Source of the DNA: Deminuibacter sp966424055
GTDB taxonomy: Bacteria; Bacteroidota; Bacteroidia; Chitinophagales; Chitinophagaceae
Length of the DNA stretch: 64,000 bases
Assembly (NCBI GenBank): GCA_966424055.1
Contig: CBJLMB010000022.1
Span: 35,607-99,606 of the forward strand
Reading direction: 5' to 3'
The translations under genes and the position numbers were made by a program. Below, piece after piece: positions 8,848 through 17,800 of this stretch. How positions within the stretch are numbered: the first letter of the stretch is position 1; every line of letters starts with the position of its first letter. Under the pieces are notes generated by a model. The model was not told where the DNA came from. It ran no database searches and worked only from the letters and a program-made list of their open reading frames with translations.

Positions 8848-9717
8848 ATGCTAACACCGGAGCTAACTGATAAAGCCCTGCGTTATGGGTTGTTTGTAAA
8901 AGCAGCCTATGATGTGTACAAAGAGCATCCTGATAACCGCAATCCTGTTCAACATGAATATCCGCATTTTCCTTCAGGGTACCAGTTGCTCTGGAACATC
9001 CAGGTGAACGATTTCTTTACACATAACAGCAGGCCGGCATATTATGGTTTTATTGCCAGGCAGCAATCTGCACCCTATGAAACAGTAGTAGCTTTCAGGG
9101 GGTGTAAGGCACTGGAAGAATGGCAGCATGATTTTGCAGATCAGCTGGTCAGTTTCTGTACTGATAAGGAAGCCTGGATAGCAGAAAGATGGCAGGTTAT
9201 TTATGGTTCCCTCACTGCAAACAACCCGCATACCGGTGAAAAAGGCAGGCTGCTTACTGTACTTGCTGAACATACCCACCTGCCATGGCCCAGGAAGCGC
9301 GCAGCGCTTACCGTGACCGGTCATAGCCTGGGTGCTGTGCTGGCAACACTATTTGCTGTAGACTGCCCTTTCTTTCCTGGTTATACCACCACCCCTATTG
9401 TGTACACCTTTGCAGCGCCCAAAGTAGGTGATGCCGGTTTTGCCGCTTTATACAAGCAGCAGGTATCGGCCAGTTACCGCATTTATAACCAGCCTGATAT
9501 TATTTCTTCCCTTCCACTGAGCGAAGCGTATGTACAAACAATAGGCGGTATTGCCCTCAATTCGATGAGCGATGCAAGAATCGCAAGGTCTATTTTCTGT
9601 CACCATGCAATGGAAACTTTTCTATTCCTGCTCAGCTCTGGCGAAGAAGCGCTGGAACAATGCATCTGCCGTGCACCGCTGCAAGTGCGGGCGCAGGAAC
9701 AAGCCTATGCCCTGTAA
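8848..9717 (+). CDS. Class 3 lipase-like alpha/beta hydrolase
   Basis: A 289-residue protein of the fungal lipase (class 3) fold. The nucleophile elbow is V-T-G-H-S-L-G-A-V-L near residue 157. A likely Asp lies in NQPDIISSLP and a His in the CHHAMETF segment near the end, giving a Ser-Asp-His triad. No signal peptide is evident, so it is probably cytoplasmic or exported by another route. Members hydrolyse acylglycerols or related esters. It is the first gene behind the regulator-like box at 8750, followed on the same strand by a barrel protein and a peptidase. Confidence 0.85.
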   Translation: MLTPELTDKALRYGLFVKAAYDVYKEHPDNRNPVQHEYPHFPSGYQLLWNIQVNDFFTHNSRPAYYGFIARQQSAPYETVVAFRGCKALEEWQHDFADQLVSFCTDKEAWIAERWQVIYGSLTANNPHTGEKGRLLTVLAEHTHLPWPRKRAALTVTGHSLGAVLATLFAVDCPFFPGYTTTPIVYTFAAPKVGDAGFAALYKQQVSASYRIYNQPDIISSLPLSEAYVQTIGGIALNSMSDARIARSIFCHHAMETFLFLLSSGEEALEQCICRAPLQVRAQEQAYAL

Positions 9718-9777
9718 TACAACCACTGCATTTTTATTTATACTACCCATACTTTAAACGCTTTTAAAACCATTGCA

Positions 9778-10539
9778 ATGAAATTATGCAAATGCTACCT
9801 ATGGCTGTTCAGCCTGCTGCTATCGGCCAATGCTGCGAGGGCCCAGCTATATGCAGGCCTTGAAGCCGGCTGGAACAGGAACGAAACCCATACCAGCACA
9901 GCCTATCGCACTTTTACCCGGTACAAGCCCGTAAACGGCTTTTCTATCGAGATGCCTGTTCAGTATCGGTTCAATAACTGGTTGGCGATACAAACAGGTA
10001 TAAGCTATATACAAAAAAATTACCGGCTGGAACGCACACAGTTCTTTGATGGTATTTATGAACAGTACTGCAACAGTTATATACAGCTATCCCTGATGGG
10101 CCGCTTTTTTTTCGGCGGACAAAAACTGAGAGGTTATTTTGATGCTGGAGGTTATGCTGCATATTGGGCAGGTGGCCGTACAAAAGGTGTGACTATCGGC
10201 GTTTTCAGTCCTTTAAAAAATGTTCCCGACAATGAGCAGCTCTATCGTTACCTCGACCTTAATACACCTTATTCCTACGATGAACAATACACATTTGACA
10301 GCCGCCGCGACCGCCGGCTGGAGTTGGGACTGGCCACTGGTGCCGGCATCAGCTATTCGCCCTGTGGTAAAGGGATATTTTTTATAGAAGCACATTATTA
10401 CAGGGCTATGACCGATCAGCAGAAAAATTATATGATCGGCCAGATACCGCGTTACAATGATACCTATGCATTACAGGTCGGTTATCTTTTTCTTATCAGG
10501 TTTCAACATTCTCAACACCTTAAAACTGCTGCACAATGA
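9778..10539 (+). CDS. Outer-membrane beta-barrel protein
   Basis: A 253-residue protein with a signal peptide ending near residue 22 (ANAARAQLYAGLEAG). Alternating amphipathic strands end in aromatic residues (VQYRFNNWLAIQTGISYIQ, LQVGYLFLIRF), the pattern of PorT/OmpW-like outer-membrane barrels of Bacteroidota. A specific function is not indicated. Its stop codon overlaps the start of the S41 peptidase gene by four bases (ATGA), so the two are translationally coupled. Confidence 0.8.
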   Translation: MKLCKCYLWLFSLLLSANAARAQLYAGLEAGWNRNETHTSTAYRTFTRYKPVNGFSIEMPVQYRFNNWLAIQTGISYIQKNYRLERTQFFDGIYEQYCNSYIQLSLMGRFFFGGQKLRGYFDAGGYAAYWAGGRTKGVTIGVFSPLKNVPDNEQLYRYLDLNTPYSYDEQYTFDSRRDRRLELGLATGAGISYSPCGKGIFFIEAHYYRAMTDQQKNYMIGQIPRYNDTYALQVGYLFLIRFQHSQHLKTAAQ

Positions 10540-11693
10540 AAAAAATACTAACCGGTATAGCTGTTACCTGCTGCCTGCTCTCCTGCCGTAAACAAATGCC
10601 CGATCTATACCAGCCTGAGCAATATGTTTTGGGCAGTTTCAGCCAGGTGTTCGAGAGTTTCTGGACCGGCATGAACAACAATTACCTGTACTGGGATATT
10701 GATACCACTAACTGGGATGCCATATACCGCAAGTATCAGCCACTGTTTGCCAGGCTGAACCTGACCGATTCCAATGATGTAAGAAAATCATACAGCTATT
10801 TTAAAGAGATGACGGCAGGTTTGGTAGATGGGCATTATGCTCTGGGGTTTACTGATCCAAGCCTGAAAGATTCTGGTAATATTGCGCCTGCCTATGAACG
10901 GCAGAAAAGAAGACCGGATTTCCATTCCCCTATCCCTTACGACCATTATTATAAAACCATTCCAGCCAATTATCTTGACGATGGCGCCCGCATAGGCTTT
11001 GCTGCAACAGCCGATGGTTCCAATTATCTTGCTGTTTCCGGCACGATAAACAACAATATTCTTTATCTCTACTTTTCCGGTTTTGCGATGAAGGACCTGT
11101 ACAAGGGTGCCGACAATGATATAAAAGCAGTACTGCAATATTTCTTCGTCCAGCTTCGCTCACCTGATATCAAAGGTGTTATTTTTGACGTGCGCGGTAA
11201 TGAGGGCGGTAGCCTGGAAGATCTTGATTTCCTCATAGGCAGCTTTCTTGATAAGCCGGTGCATTTTTGTTATACCCGTAGCAAAAGCGGTAATGGCCGC
11301 CTGGACTATACTCCCTGGATCAAAGGTTACCTAACGCCGCAGGAAAACAATAAAGCAGTAACAATACCCGTTGTATCGCTGGCCGATCTGTATTCCATCA
11401 GCATGTCTGAAATGATGACAATGGCTATCAAAACACTACCCAATGGACATTTTGTAGGTGAGCGTACCTGGGGTGCGACTTCTCCCCTTTTGGGCAATAA
11501 ATTTTTAAATGGCGGGCAGTTCAATAACAAATTTGTTTCGGTATACACCACTTCAACCATGTTCAAATACAGGGACGGTAAAATATATGAGGGCACCGGA
11601 TTTCCGCCCGATATTGAAGCGCGGTACAATGCTGCCGCACTGTCTTCCGGCCGGGATCTCCAGCTGGAGGCGGCGATTGGGGTGATTAAATAA
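10536..11693 (+). CDS. S41-family peptidase lipoprotein
   Basis: A 385-residue protein with a lipoprotein signal (VTCCLLSC, Cys near residue 17). It has a C-terminal S41 (tail-specific protease-like) domain: 'GVIFDVRGNEGGSLEDL' near residue 210 and the Ser-containing 'SISMSEMMTMA' near residue 290. The conserved block that follows reads VGERTWGATS, without the Lys of Ctp-type enzymes. It thus resembles the tricorn-like S41 branch, which uses other partners for Ser. No PDZ domain is obvious. It is anchored to a membrane facing the periplasm and coupled to the barrel gene by ATGA overlap. Confidence 0.85.
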   Translation: MKKILTGIAVTCCLLSCRKQMPDLYQPEQYVLGSFSQVFESFWTGMNNNYLYWDIDTTNWDAIYRKYQPLFARLNLTDSNDVRKSYSYFKEMTAGLVDGHYALGFTDPSLKDSGNIAPAYERQKRRPDFHSPIPYDHYYKTIPANYLDDGARIGFAATADGSNYLAVSGTINNNILYLYFSGFAMKDLYKGADNDIKAVLQYFFVQLRSPDIKGVIFDVRGNEGGSLEDLDFLIGSFLDKPVHFCYTRSKSGNGRLDYTPWIKGYLTPQENNKAVTIPVVSLADLYSISMSEMMTMAIKTLPNGHFVGERTWGATSPLLGNKFLNGGQFNNKFVSVYTTSTMFKYRDGKIYEGTGFPPDIEARYNAAALSSGRDLQLEAAIGVIK

Positions 11694-11993
11694 GCATATA
11701 AGACAATAGTACGAAAGCCAATGAAGGATGAAAGGGCGCTGTAAAATGCATTTTATGTAATATATCGTGCTTCCCTCTCAATATTTTCCCGATTGTTTGT
11801 GCAGCTTCATCAATTTTTTTTACATTTGATTCTACAGTAGTGTTTTCCATCCAATAGAATTTAGTAAAAACCCGGGCAAGAACAGGTGCCTGTGAACAAT
11901 GGTTATATACCAGGCTGCCGCTTTGTGTACAGCCATGATCACGATGCATCATAGTTCCTGGCCTTATTTATTATTCCGGTACCCGAAAACACA
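11694..11993. other. 300-bp spacer, no convincing gene
   Basis: On the minus strand an 88-codon ORF (11686-11952) is open, overlapping the end of the S41 gene. Its N-terminus lacks family resemblance; a shorter 54-residue start (MENTTVESNVKKIDEAAQ...) inside it looks somewhat protein-like. I do not call it. No repeats or terminator stood out. Confidence 0.3.
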
Positions 11994-12479
11994 ATGTCTA
12001 ACCCGACTGCTATGATATTACACCTCAGAAACCTGATTGCCTCGGCAACCTTATTGCTGTGTACTGTACAGCGTGCAGAAGCGAGGCTTAAAATTCCGTT
12101 CGGCAATCGTGAAGTACTTACCAAAGTAGCCGATCTTCCCAATACAAATGAATACAGGGCTTCAGCCAACTCCAGCCAGTATATTGACCTGGCCCGCCTG
12201 CACGGTGAATTCAATATCGCCTGGATACTGCCCCTATGGATTACAGAAGAACCACGCCTGGTGGGTTATGTTCAGGGTAAAAATGAGTACTATGAACTGC
12301 CCGAAGATGAGCTGCAGCAAATACTAAAAGAAAACAAACTGGATAAAGACCAACTGCTGAAGCTGGGTTTTTATACCCGGTACGGTGGAAAGCTAATGGG
12401 GTTGCTCATCCTGGCACTGATTGTGTATGGACTGCTTCCCGATAAAAATAAAAAAGAGGTAAAACCCAAAATTGTATAA
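11994..12479 (+). CDS. Hypothetical membrane protein, 161 residues
   Basis: Family not recognised. A possible signal segment (MILHLRNLIASATLLLCTVQRAEA) would start at an internal Met at 12012. A middle part of about 90 residues follows with 'YYELPEDELQQILKENKLDKDQLLKLGF', an alpha-helical hairpin. A C-terminal membrane helix (LMGLLILALIVYGLLP) precedes a lysine-rich tail. It is first of three co-directional genes with short gaps (99 and 41 bp) and no assigned function, suggesting an operon with the genes at 12579 and 13334. Confidence 0.7.
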   Translation: MSNPTAMILHLRNLIASATLLLCTVQRAEARLKIPFGNREVLTKVADLPNTNEYRASANSSQYIDLARLHGEFNIAWILPLWITEEPRLVGYVQGKNEYYELPEDELQQILKENKLDKDQLLKLGFYTRYGGKLMGLLILALIVYGLLPDKNKKEVKPKIV

Positions 12480-12578
12480 CACTGGTGAACCCGGCTGCGC
12501 ACAGGATTAATACAGCTAAGGCCGGGCTTGAAAAACAAGCATCAAAACTAAACTATACACACTTAAATTTTCCAGATC

Positions 12579-13292
12579 ATGTCATCAACTGTCATCTACA
12601 TCATCATCGGATTTGTAATTATTTATGCCGGTATTTTTTACTATACCATGCAGCGGCGCAAAAAACTGAAAGCAGCTTTCAGTAATCTTGATATGCGTGC
12701 CGAAGCTGCCAATGCCGAAGGGTATAAAAACGAACTGATCGACCGGGAATATGCTTTTCTGAGAAAACAGATGAATGGCTCGCCAATAGATGCATTCACT
12801 ATAGCCAGTATTGAATACACGGCCAAAAGCCAGGCAAAGGATATGGCAAAGGATGCGCTGAAAGGGCTTGCCACATTGGGTACTGTGAAATTCACTACTG
12901 TACAAACTCCCAAATTCCTGGTATTGAGTGGTGACGATCTGCACCTGTTTGATACCAATACAGATGGCGATATTGACAAACACCTGATCTTCGACAAATT
13001 CCGTTTGCAAAATTCCAGGATAGAGGAAATAGCGCTTACCAGTGCACAGCGCATGGCATCAAAAATGACCGGCTTTGAAACCAAACGCTATAAATTCAGC
13101 CTGGAAACAGATGGAAAAGATATTACGATCATGTTATTCAATATGGTCATGCCCGATCTGTCAAATGGTGTAGGCAGCGCATTTTCAGGAACAGAAAACC
13201 AGGTGAAGAAATTTGTAGTAGGCAATTATTTTTTAAAGAAGCTGGGTGATAAAGTTCCAGGACTGAAAACCCCAACGGCTTTCCCTGCCTGA
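12579..13292 (+). CDS. Hypothetical membrane-anchored protein, 237 residues
   Basis: Family not recognised. The first 25 residues form a membrane helix (VIYIIIGFVIIYAGIFYYTM) followed by a positive stop-transfer stretch (QRRKKLKAAF), so the bulk lies in the cytoplasm. The soluble part has a helical linker and a beta-rich domain of about 140 residues resembling a PH-like sandwich ('KFLVLSGDDLHLFDTN...KYKFSLETDGKDITIMLFN'); that resemblance is an impression only. It is the middle gene of the unknown three-gene group. Confidence 0.7.
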   Translation: MSSTVIYIIIGFVIIYAGIFYYTMQRRKKLKAAFSNLDMRAEAANAEGYKNELIDREYAFLRKQMNGSPIDAFTIASIEYTAKSQAKDMAKDALKGLATLGTVKFTTVQTPKFLVLSGDDLHLFDTNTDGDIDKHLIFDKFRLQNSRIEEIALTSAQRMASKMTGFETKRYKFSLETDGKDITIMLFNMVMPDLSNGVGSAFSGTENQVKKFVVGNYFLKKLGDKVPGLKTPTAFPA

Positions 13293-13333
13293 TCGTTTAT
13301 CACTATTCACCCTAACATGATCATACCAGCTTT

Positions 13334-14047
13334 ATGGGACTGTTTTCAAAATTATTCAATGCCGCTTTTGTAAGCATGCGGATGAACACGCAACACCCGT
13401 TGTATGGCACCGATTTAAAAGAAGTACTGGTTGGCGCCATCTATGCCGAACAGCAGAGCGCTTACCTGAACAGCTATGAAACAGGGATAAAGCCTGCTGA
13501 TATAAATACCATTTTGCAGGAGTATTGGGATATTCATTCAGGCAGAGAGGCTGTTCAAACACTGGATTATCTTCTTGAAAAAGGGCACCGGTTTTATTTT
13601 GACCAGGTATATGCTGCCGTAACCACTGAAAAGGATCGTTATGCAGAATACCTGGAACATGCTTTTCCTGATAAGGCCGACCTGGAAAGGGCTGTACAGT
13701 TTTTCCGCGGATTGCGTGCTTCCTCGGCCATGCTGATAGAGAATAAGGTAATAGACAAGATTGAGGATACGAAGAAATACGGCGTAGACGGCTGGGACTA
13801 CGGCAGGCTGTCTTTTATTGCCAGGCTTTGCTATGAGAAAGATCTTATCAGCAAAGCCGGTCTCAAACACTACCTGCAGGAGGCCCTGTCCGGCACCAAA
13901 GCGCATTACCGGAACTGGGAAGATTTTTCCAAAGCTTATATCATTGGACGGGCTTTATGGGGAGGCTCGCACAATGCCGGTATGATCGCCATTGCAAAAG
14001 ATCTCCTAACGAATAAAAAGAGCCCCTGGGTAGCAGAGGTACTGTAA
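13334..14047 (+). CDS. DUF1266 domain protein
   Basis: A 237-residue cytoplasmic protein whose C-terminal half matches the DUF1266 pattern: 'GWDYGRLSFIARLCYEKDLIS' then 'NWEDFSKAYIIGRALWGG'. DUF1266 proteins are widespread, sit next to varied genes and have no proven biochemical role. The N-terminal half is helical. Third gene of the group starting at 11994; only 41 bp separate it from the preceding gene. Confidence 0.75.
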   Translation: MGLFSKLFNAAFVSMRMNTQHPLYGTDLKEVLVGAIYAEQQSAYLNSYETGIKPADINTILQEYWDIHSGREAVQTLDYLLEKGHRFYFDQVYAAVTTEKDRYAEYLEHAFPDKADLERAVQFFRGLRASSAMLIENKVIDKIEDTKKYGVDGWDYGRLSFIARLCYEKDLISKAGLKHYLQEALSGTKAHYRNWEDFSKAYIIGRALWGGSHNAGMIAIAKDLLTNKKSPWVAEVL

Positions 14048-14102
14048 GTTGCAGGTAAGGCCGGATAGTTGGTATGCCTGTTTGTTACGCTAAGCTGTAA
14101 GG

Positions 14103-14795
14103 TTATCGCAATTCATGGCGTTTTAGCACCCATGCCACTTGTGATATAAATCCCCTGGTAAGCAGCCATTGTGCCAGTACATAGGTGCTCATAATTATCC
14201 AGCCGGCCCAGGGTTGGGGGCGATAGAATTTATCGATGGCCAGTACAGAATCGGATAATACAAATAAAACAGCGCCGGTTAAAAAATACTGCGCTGCCTG
14301 CCGGTTTGCCATCGGGAACAGCCATGCCGCGGTGAGCAGCATGAGGCTGATGGCCAATCCATATACCAGAACCGGTAACTGTAGTGCACCGAGCTGAGGC
14401 AAGAGCAGGTGCATCATCAGGAAATAATACAAACCTACGGCTATCGCCGGATACCATTTACCCGGTATCCCGGCAGATTTTTTTATGCTGCAGAAACAGG
14501 CGATATAACCAATATGCGCTACTAAAAAAGCGACGAGCCCCAGTATGAAGAACAGGTTATTGCTGCCTGCGAACAGCAGGAATGTATCTCCTGCTATTGA
14601 AAAAAGCAAGGCAGCAATAACCCATTTCTTATATGCCGGCTTTTGGCCGGATGTTGAAGCGATAAAGTAGCCCAACAACGTACTTACAAGTAAAGGCTTA
14701 CAACAAAACTGGATGGTATCCTGATGCAGTGCCATGCCGGTAAAATAAACAACCGTCACTGCAAGAAAAATATATATCCAGTAAGCAGGCCGCAT
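14103..14795 (-). CDS. YhhN/TMEM86-family lysoplasmalogenase
   Basis: A 230-residue integral membrane protein with about seven or eight helices. It shows the family signatures 'CKPLLVSTLLGYFIA' near the N-terminus, 'LLFSIAGDTFLLF' in the middle and 'FVLSDSVLAIDKF' near the end; the two conserved Asp sites (GD and SD) are present. Characterised relatives cleave the vinyl-ether bond of lysoplasmalogens. Whether this organism makes plasmalogens is unknown. It is convergent with the DUF1266 gene. Confidence 0.88.
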   Translation of the reverse strand: MRPAYWIYIFLAVTVVYFTGMALHQDTIQFCCKPLLVSTLLGYFIASTSGQKPAYKKWVIAALLFSIAGDTFLLFAGSNNLFFILGLVAFLVAHIGYIACFCSIKKSAGIPGKWYPAIAVGLYYFLMMHLLLPQLGALQLPVLVYGLAISLMLLTAAWLFPMANRQAAQYFLTGAVLFVLSDSVLAIDKFYRPQPWAGWIIMSTYVLAQWLLTRGFISQVAWVLKRHELR

Positions 14796-14876
14796 GTGGT
14801 ATGATTGATGACACCTGAAAATACGCTATCTGTTTGTAACGCGGATCTTTCTTTTACCTGCCAATAGCGGTATAAG

Positions 14877-16244
14877 CTATTTCAGTGATAATTCCACTAC
14901 TGGTATTTCATACGGCGGTTTTGTTTTAGGCAATGTCAGTACAAGGTCCTTCCCTCCTTCTGCGGCGTTGATCAGTACTTCCGAATCATCGTTCAGGAAC
15001 TGGGCATAGGTTATTTTGCCATTATAACCCGGCAATACCAGTTTGCCATCTGCAGGATAATCGAACAAATGCAGGTATAGTTTCCTGGTTGACGGGTTGT
15101 ATGTCAGTCGTACATTCATTTCCTGCGGCAGGTTGTATTCATCGGGCGGGTAAGTACAATTGTAAACAGACTGATCATTGGCATGCATCCAGTAGCCCAG
15201 GCTGTCGAGCGCCCTGTTGGCCCTGTAGTCGAATTCGCCACGCGCCGTAGGACCAACATTCAGTATCAGGTTGCCGCCATTTGCGGTGGAAGTAATGAGC
15301 AGGTCGAGCAGCTGGTGCTGGGTTTTCCAGGTGTTCTCGTCCCGGTGATAGCCCCAGGAGCCGGAGAAGGTTTGGCAGGTTTCCCAGTATTTGCCTTTGA
15401 ACTTCAGCAGCTCAGCTGGCTTTACCTGTTCAGGTGTTACAAAATCGTAGCCATCGGTAAAATCCTTTAAATCCATACGGTCATCGATGATGATACCGGG
15501 TTGCAGTTTCCTGATGGTTTTCAGCAGGTCTACAGAACCCCAGTCATCATGCCCTTTCCCGTTTTTGCCAGGATAAGAAAAATCGAGCCACAGGATATCG
15601 ATCTTACCGTAATGCGTGAGCAGCTCAGTGATCTGGTTTTTTAAATAAGCCCTGTAACGGCTCATCTCTTTTCCTTTATTCAGGTTCTCGTAATAAGCCG
15701 GGTCGTTATTGTCTTTGGGCTGACGCCGGGGATGCACACCATCTATCGTAAAATCCGGGTGATGCCAGTCGATCAGTGAATAATAAAAGCCGATCTTAAT
15801 ACCTTCGGCACGGAAGGCATCAACAAACTCTTTCACCAGGTCTCTTTTAGCCTGTGTATTGGTGGCTTTATAATCGGTGTATTTGGAATCGAACAGGCAA
15901 AAGCCTTCGTGGTGTTTGGTAGTCAATACAGCATACTTCATACCGGCGGCTTTGGCTTTTTTAGCCCATTCTGCGGGCCTGAATTGATCGGGATTAAAAT
16001 GATCGAAGTATTTCTGGTACGCTTCATTGGTCAGCCGCTCATGGTTTTTTACCCATTCGTGCCGTGCGGGCAGTGCGTACAGGCCCCAGTGGATAAACAT
16101 GCCGAAACGGGCATCTGTCCACCATTTCATGCGCGTCTCTTTTTGTTCGGGTGTTTCGCCCAGTATTGATTTAGTTTGGGCAGATGCCTGGTAGAGCCCT
16201 CCCAGTAAGATCAGTGATAACAATGTTTTTTTGAATGTAAGCAT
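14877..16244 (-). CDS. Secreted GH29 alpha-L-fucosidase
   Basis: A 455-residue protein with a signal peptide ending near residue 22 (LYQASAQ). It has the GH29 (beta/alpha)8 barrel: 'RFGMFIHWGLYALPARHEW', 'YAVLTTKHHEGFCLFDS' and 'DILWLDFSYPG', the last holding the nucleophile Asp near residue 221. A short C-terminal beta-sandwich follows. It hydrolyses terminal alpha-L-fucose with retention. The gene lies 26 bp after the SusD gene and is third in a SusC-SusD-GH29 operon, so the system probably takes up fucose-capped glycans. No regulator lies in the group. Confidence 0.93.
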   Translation of the reverse strand: MLTFKKTLLSLILLGGLYQASAQTKSILGETPEQKETRMKWWTDARFGMFIHWGLYALPARHEWVKNHERLTNEAYQKYFDHFNPDQFRPAEWAKKAKAAGMKYAVLTTKHHEGFCLFDSKYTDYKATNTQAKRDLVKEFVDAFRAEGIKIGFYYSLIDWHHPDFTIDGVHPRRQPKDNNDPAYYENLNKGKEMSRYRAYLKNQITELLTHYGKIDILWLDFSYPGKNGKGHDDWGSVDLLKTIRKLQPGIIIDDRMDLKDFTDGYDFVTPEQVKPAELLKFKGKYWETCQTFSGSWGYHRDENTWKTQHQLLDLLITSTANGGNLILNVGPTARGEFDYRANRALDSLGYWMHANDQSVYNCTYPPDEYNLPQEMNVRLTYNPSTRKLYLHLFDYPADGKLVLPGYNGKITYAQFLNDDSEVLINAAEGGKDLVLTLPKTKPPYEIPVVELSLK

Positions 16245-16270
16245 CTTGTTGAAAATTTACCAGTGAAAAA

Positions 16271-17776
16271 TTAATAGCCAGTATTTTGCTTGAGATGGGG
16301 ATTGTTCCGTACTTCTGCGGTGGGTATCGGGAACAGCAATTCCCTTTCGCTGAGCACAGGACCATAAGAAAATTTATGTCCCACGTAGTCATCGAATGTT
16401 TGGGTTGATTCATTAAAGGCCTTGCGTGTACGCACCATATCGAACCAGGTTTTGTTTTCGAAGCAAAGTTCATAGCCTTTTTCTTTCCAGACAGCTTCCC
16501 TGAACTGCTCTTTCGACAATCCTGACAGTGGCGGCAGCTGTGCCCTTTGCCTGATATCATTCACCGCTTTATAAGCATCAGTCGTGGGGCCGTTCACTTC
16601 ATTGGAAGCTTCGGCATAAATAAACAGCACTTCGGCATACCGCAGCAGTGGCCAGTTAAGATCACTGCTGGCCGTGCTGGTTTGGGCTACAGAATCGAAA
16701 AGCTTGTAAGGAAAATAACCACCCAGGTCTACCACCACGCTCCTGTCGTTTTCGTTGGTGAATTTGGTAAAAAAGAATTGTTTTTCTTTTGTACGCAGAT
16801 CGGCGGGATCGTAAGACCGTACGAAAGACAGCGTGGGATATATGCCACCGGTTTCAGAGGAATAAGCAGAGATATTTTTATTGTAAGGAATGATGAGCAC
16901 CTGCCAGTTGGAAGGGATCACCTGTGTTTTGTACTGGATCATAAAAATATTCTCCCCTGTATTTTTCTTTGCCGGGTTATGCAGGTCGTTGTAACTGGTG
17001 AACAGGGTGAACTGGTTGGCATTGATCACTTCTTTGGCCTTGTCGGCTGCCAGTGTATAATAAGGCGCTCCTTTTTGCAGTGGATAACCAGCCATGGTAA
17101 GGTATACACTTGACAACAATGATTTAACCGCACCCAGGCTCACTCTCCCCGAAGGATCGGTCCAGGGCAAACCGGCTGATTCTGCATTTTTCAGATCATC
17201 GACAATCTGTTTATACACATCTTCCGGATTGGCGGGTGCTGGTTTCAGCTGGTCTGATTGCAGGTCTACCACTTTGGTCACCAAAGGAATATTGCCGAAT
17301 AGCCGCACCAGTTGAAAATAGTACCAGGCCCTTAAAAAATAAGCTTCCCCCATTAATTTCTGTGCTTGCGTTTTGTCCATGTCTATGCCCGGTATTTTGG
17401 TAATGGCCAGGTTGGCATTGGCAATGCCGCGGTAATAGGCTGTCCATATGGTTTGACCATAACCATTGTCTGAAGTGTTTTTTAAATCCTTTACATAATA
17501 ACTGTCAACGGCCTGTCCCAGGTCAGTGCCTGACTGGCCTGTGGCAAATTCAACCATGGTCCATGCGCCACCACCAAAACCGCTTTCCATGGGGTCGCGC
17601 ATCGATGCATAAGTGGCATCTACCACGGCCTGCGCATGCTGGGGTTTGGTAAAATACGTGCCGGTAGTGAAATTAGACGGATCCTGTTCGTCCAGGAATT
17701 TGGAGCATCCACTTAGCAGGACTGTGCAACTGCTGCCTATGATCAACAAGCAGGTGCTGAATATATTTTTTTTCAT
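16271..17776 (-). CDS. SusD/RagB-family glycan-binding lipoprotein
   Basis: A 501-residue surface lipoprotein with the lipobox CTVLLSGC (Cys near residue 24). N-terminal TPR-rich and C-terminal SusD halves are recognisable: 'GEAYFLRAWYYFQLVRLFGNIPLVTKV' and 'LRYAEVLFIYAEASNEV...RQRAQLPPLSG' with the terminal 'LFPIPTAEVRNNPHLKQNTGY'. It caps the SusC barrel and binds oligosaccharide at the cell surface. It lies 24 bp downstream of its SusC partner and 26 bp upstream of the fucosidase gene. Confidence 0.95.
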   Translation of the reverse strand: MKKNIFSTCLLIIGSSCTVLLSGCSKFLDEQDPSNFTTGTYFTKPQHAQAVVDATYASMRDPMESGFGGGAWTMVEFATGQSGTDLGQAVDSYYVKDLKNTSDNGYGQTIWTAYYRGIANANLAITKIPGIDMDKTQAQKLMGEAYFLRAWYYFQLVRLFGNIPLVTKVVDLQSDQLKPAPANPEDVYKQIVDDLKNAESAGLPWTDPSGRVSLGAVKSLLSSVYLTMAGYPLQKGAPYYTLAADKAKEVINANQFTLFTSYNDLHNPAKKNTGENIFMIQYKTQVIPSNWQVLIIPYNKNISAYSSETGGIYPTLSFVRSYDPADLRTKEKQFFFTKFTNENDRSVVVDLGGYFPYKLFDSVAQTSTASSDLNWPLLRYAEVLFIYAEASNEVNGPTTDAYKAVNDIRQRAQLPPLSGLSKEQFREAVWKEKGYELCFENKTWFDMVRTRKAFNESTQTFDDYVGHKFSYGPVLSERELLFPIPTAEVRNNPHLKQNTGY

Positions 17777-17800
17777 TCTTCTTGTTTTGTGTTTTACAGA

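Noticed and set aside
11686..11952. 88-codon minus-strand ORF in the spacer after the S41 gene
   Set aside because: It overlaps the end of the S41 gene, has no recognisable domain and a poor N-terminus; coding cannot be supported.
16171..16560. 129-codon minus-strand ORF
   Set aside because: It lies across the end of the SusD gene and the start of the fucosidase gene in another frame; both real genes are certain.
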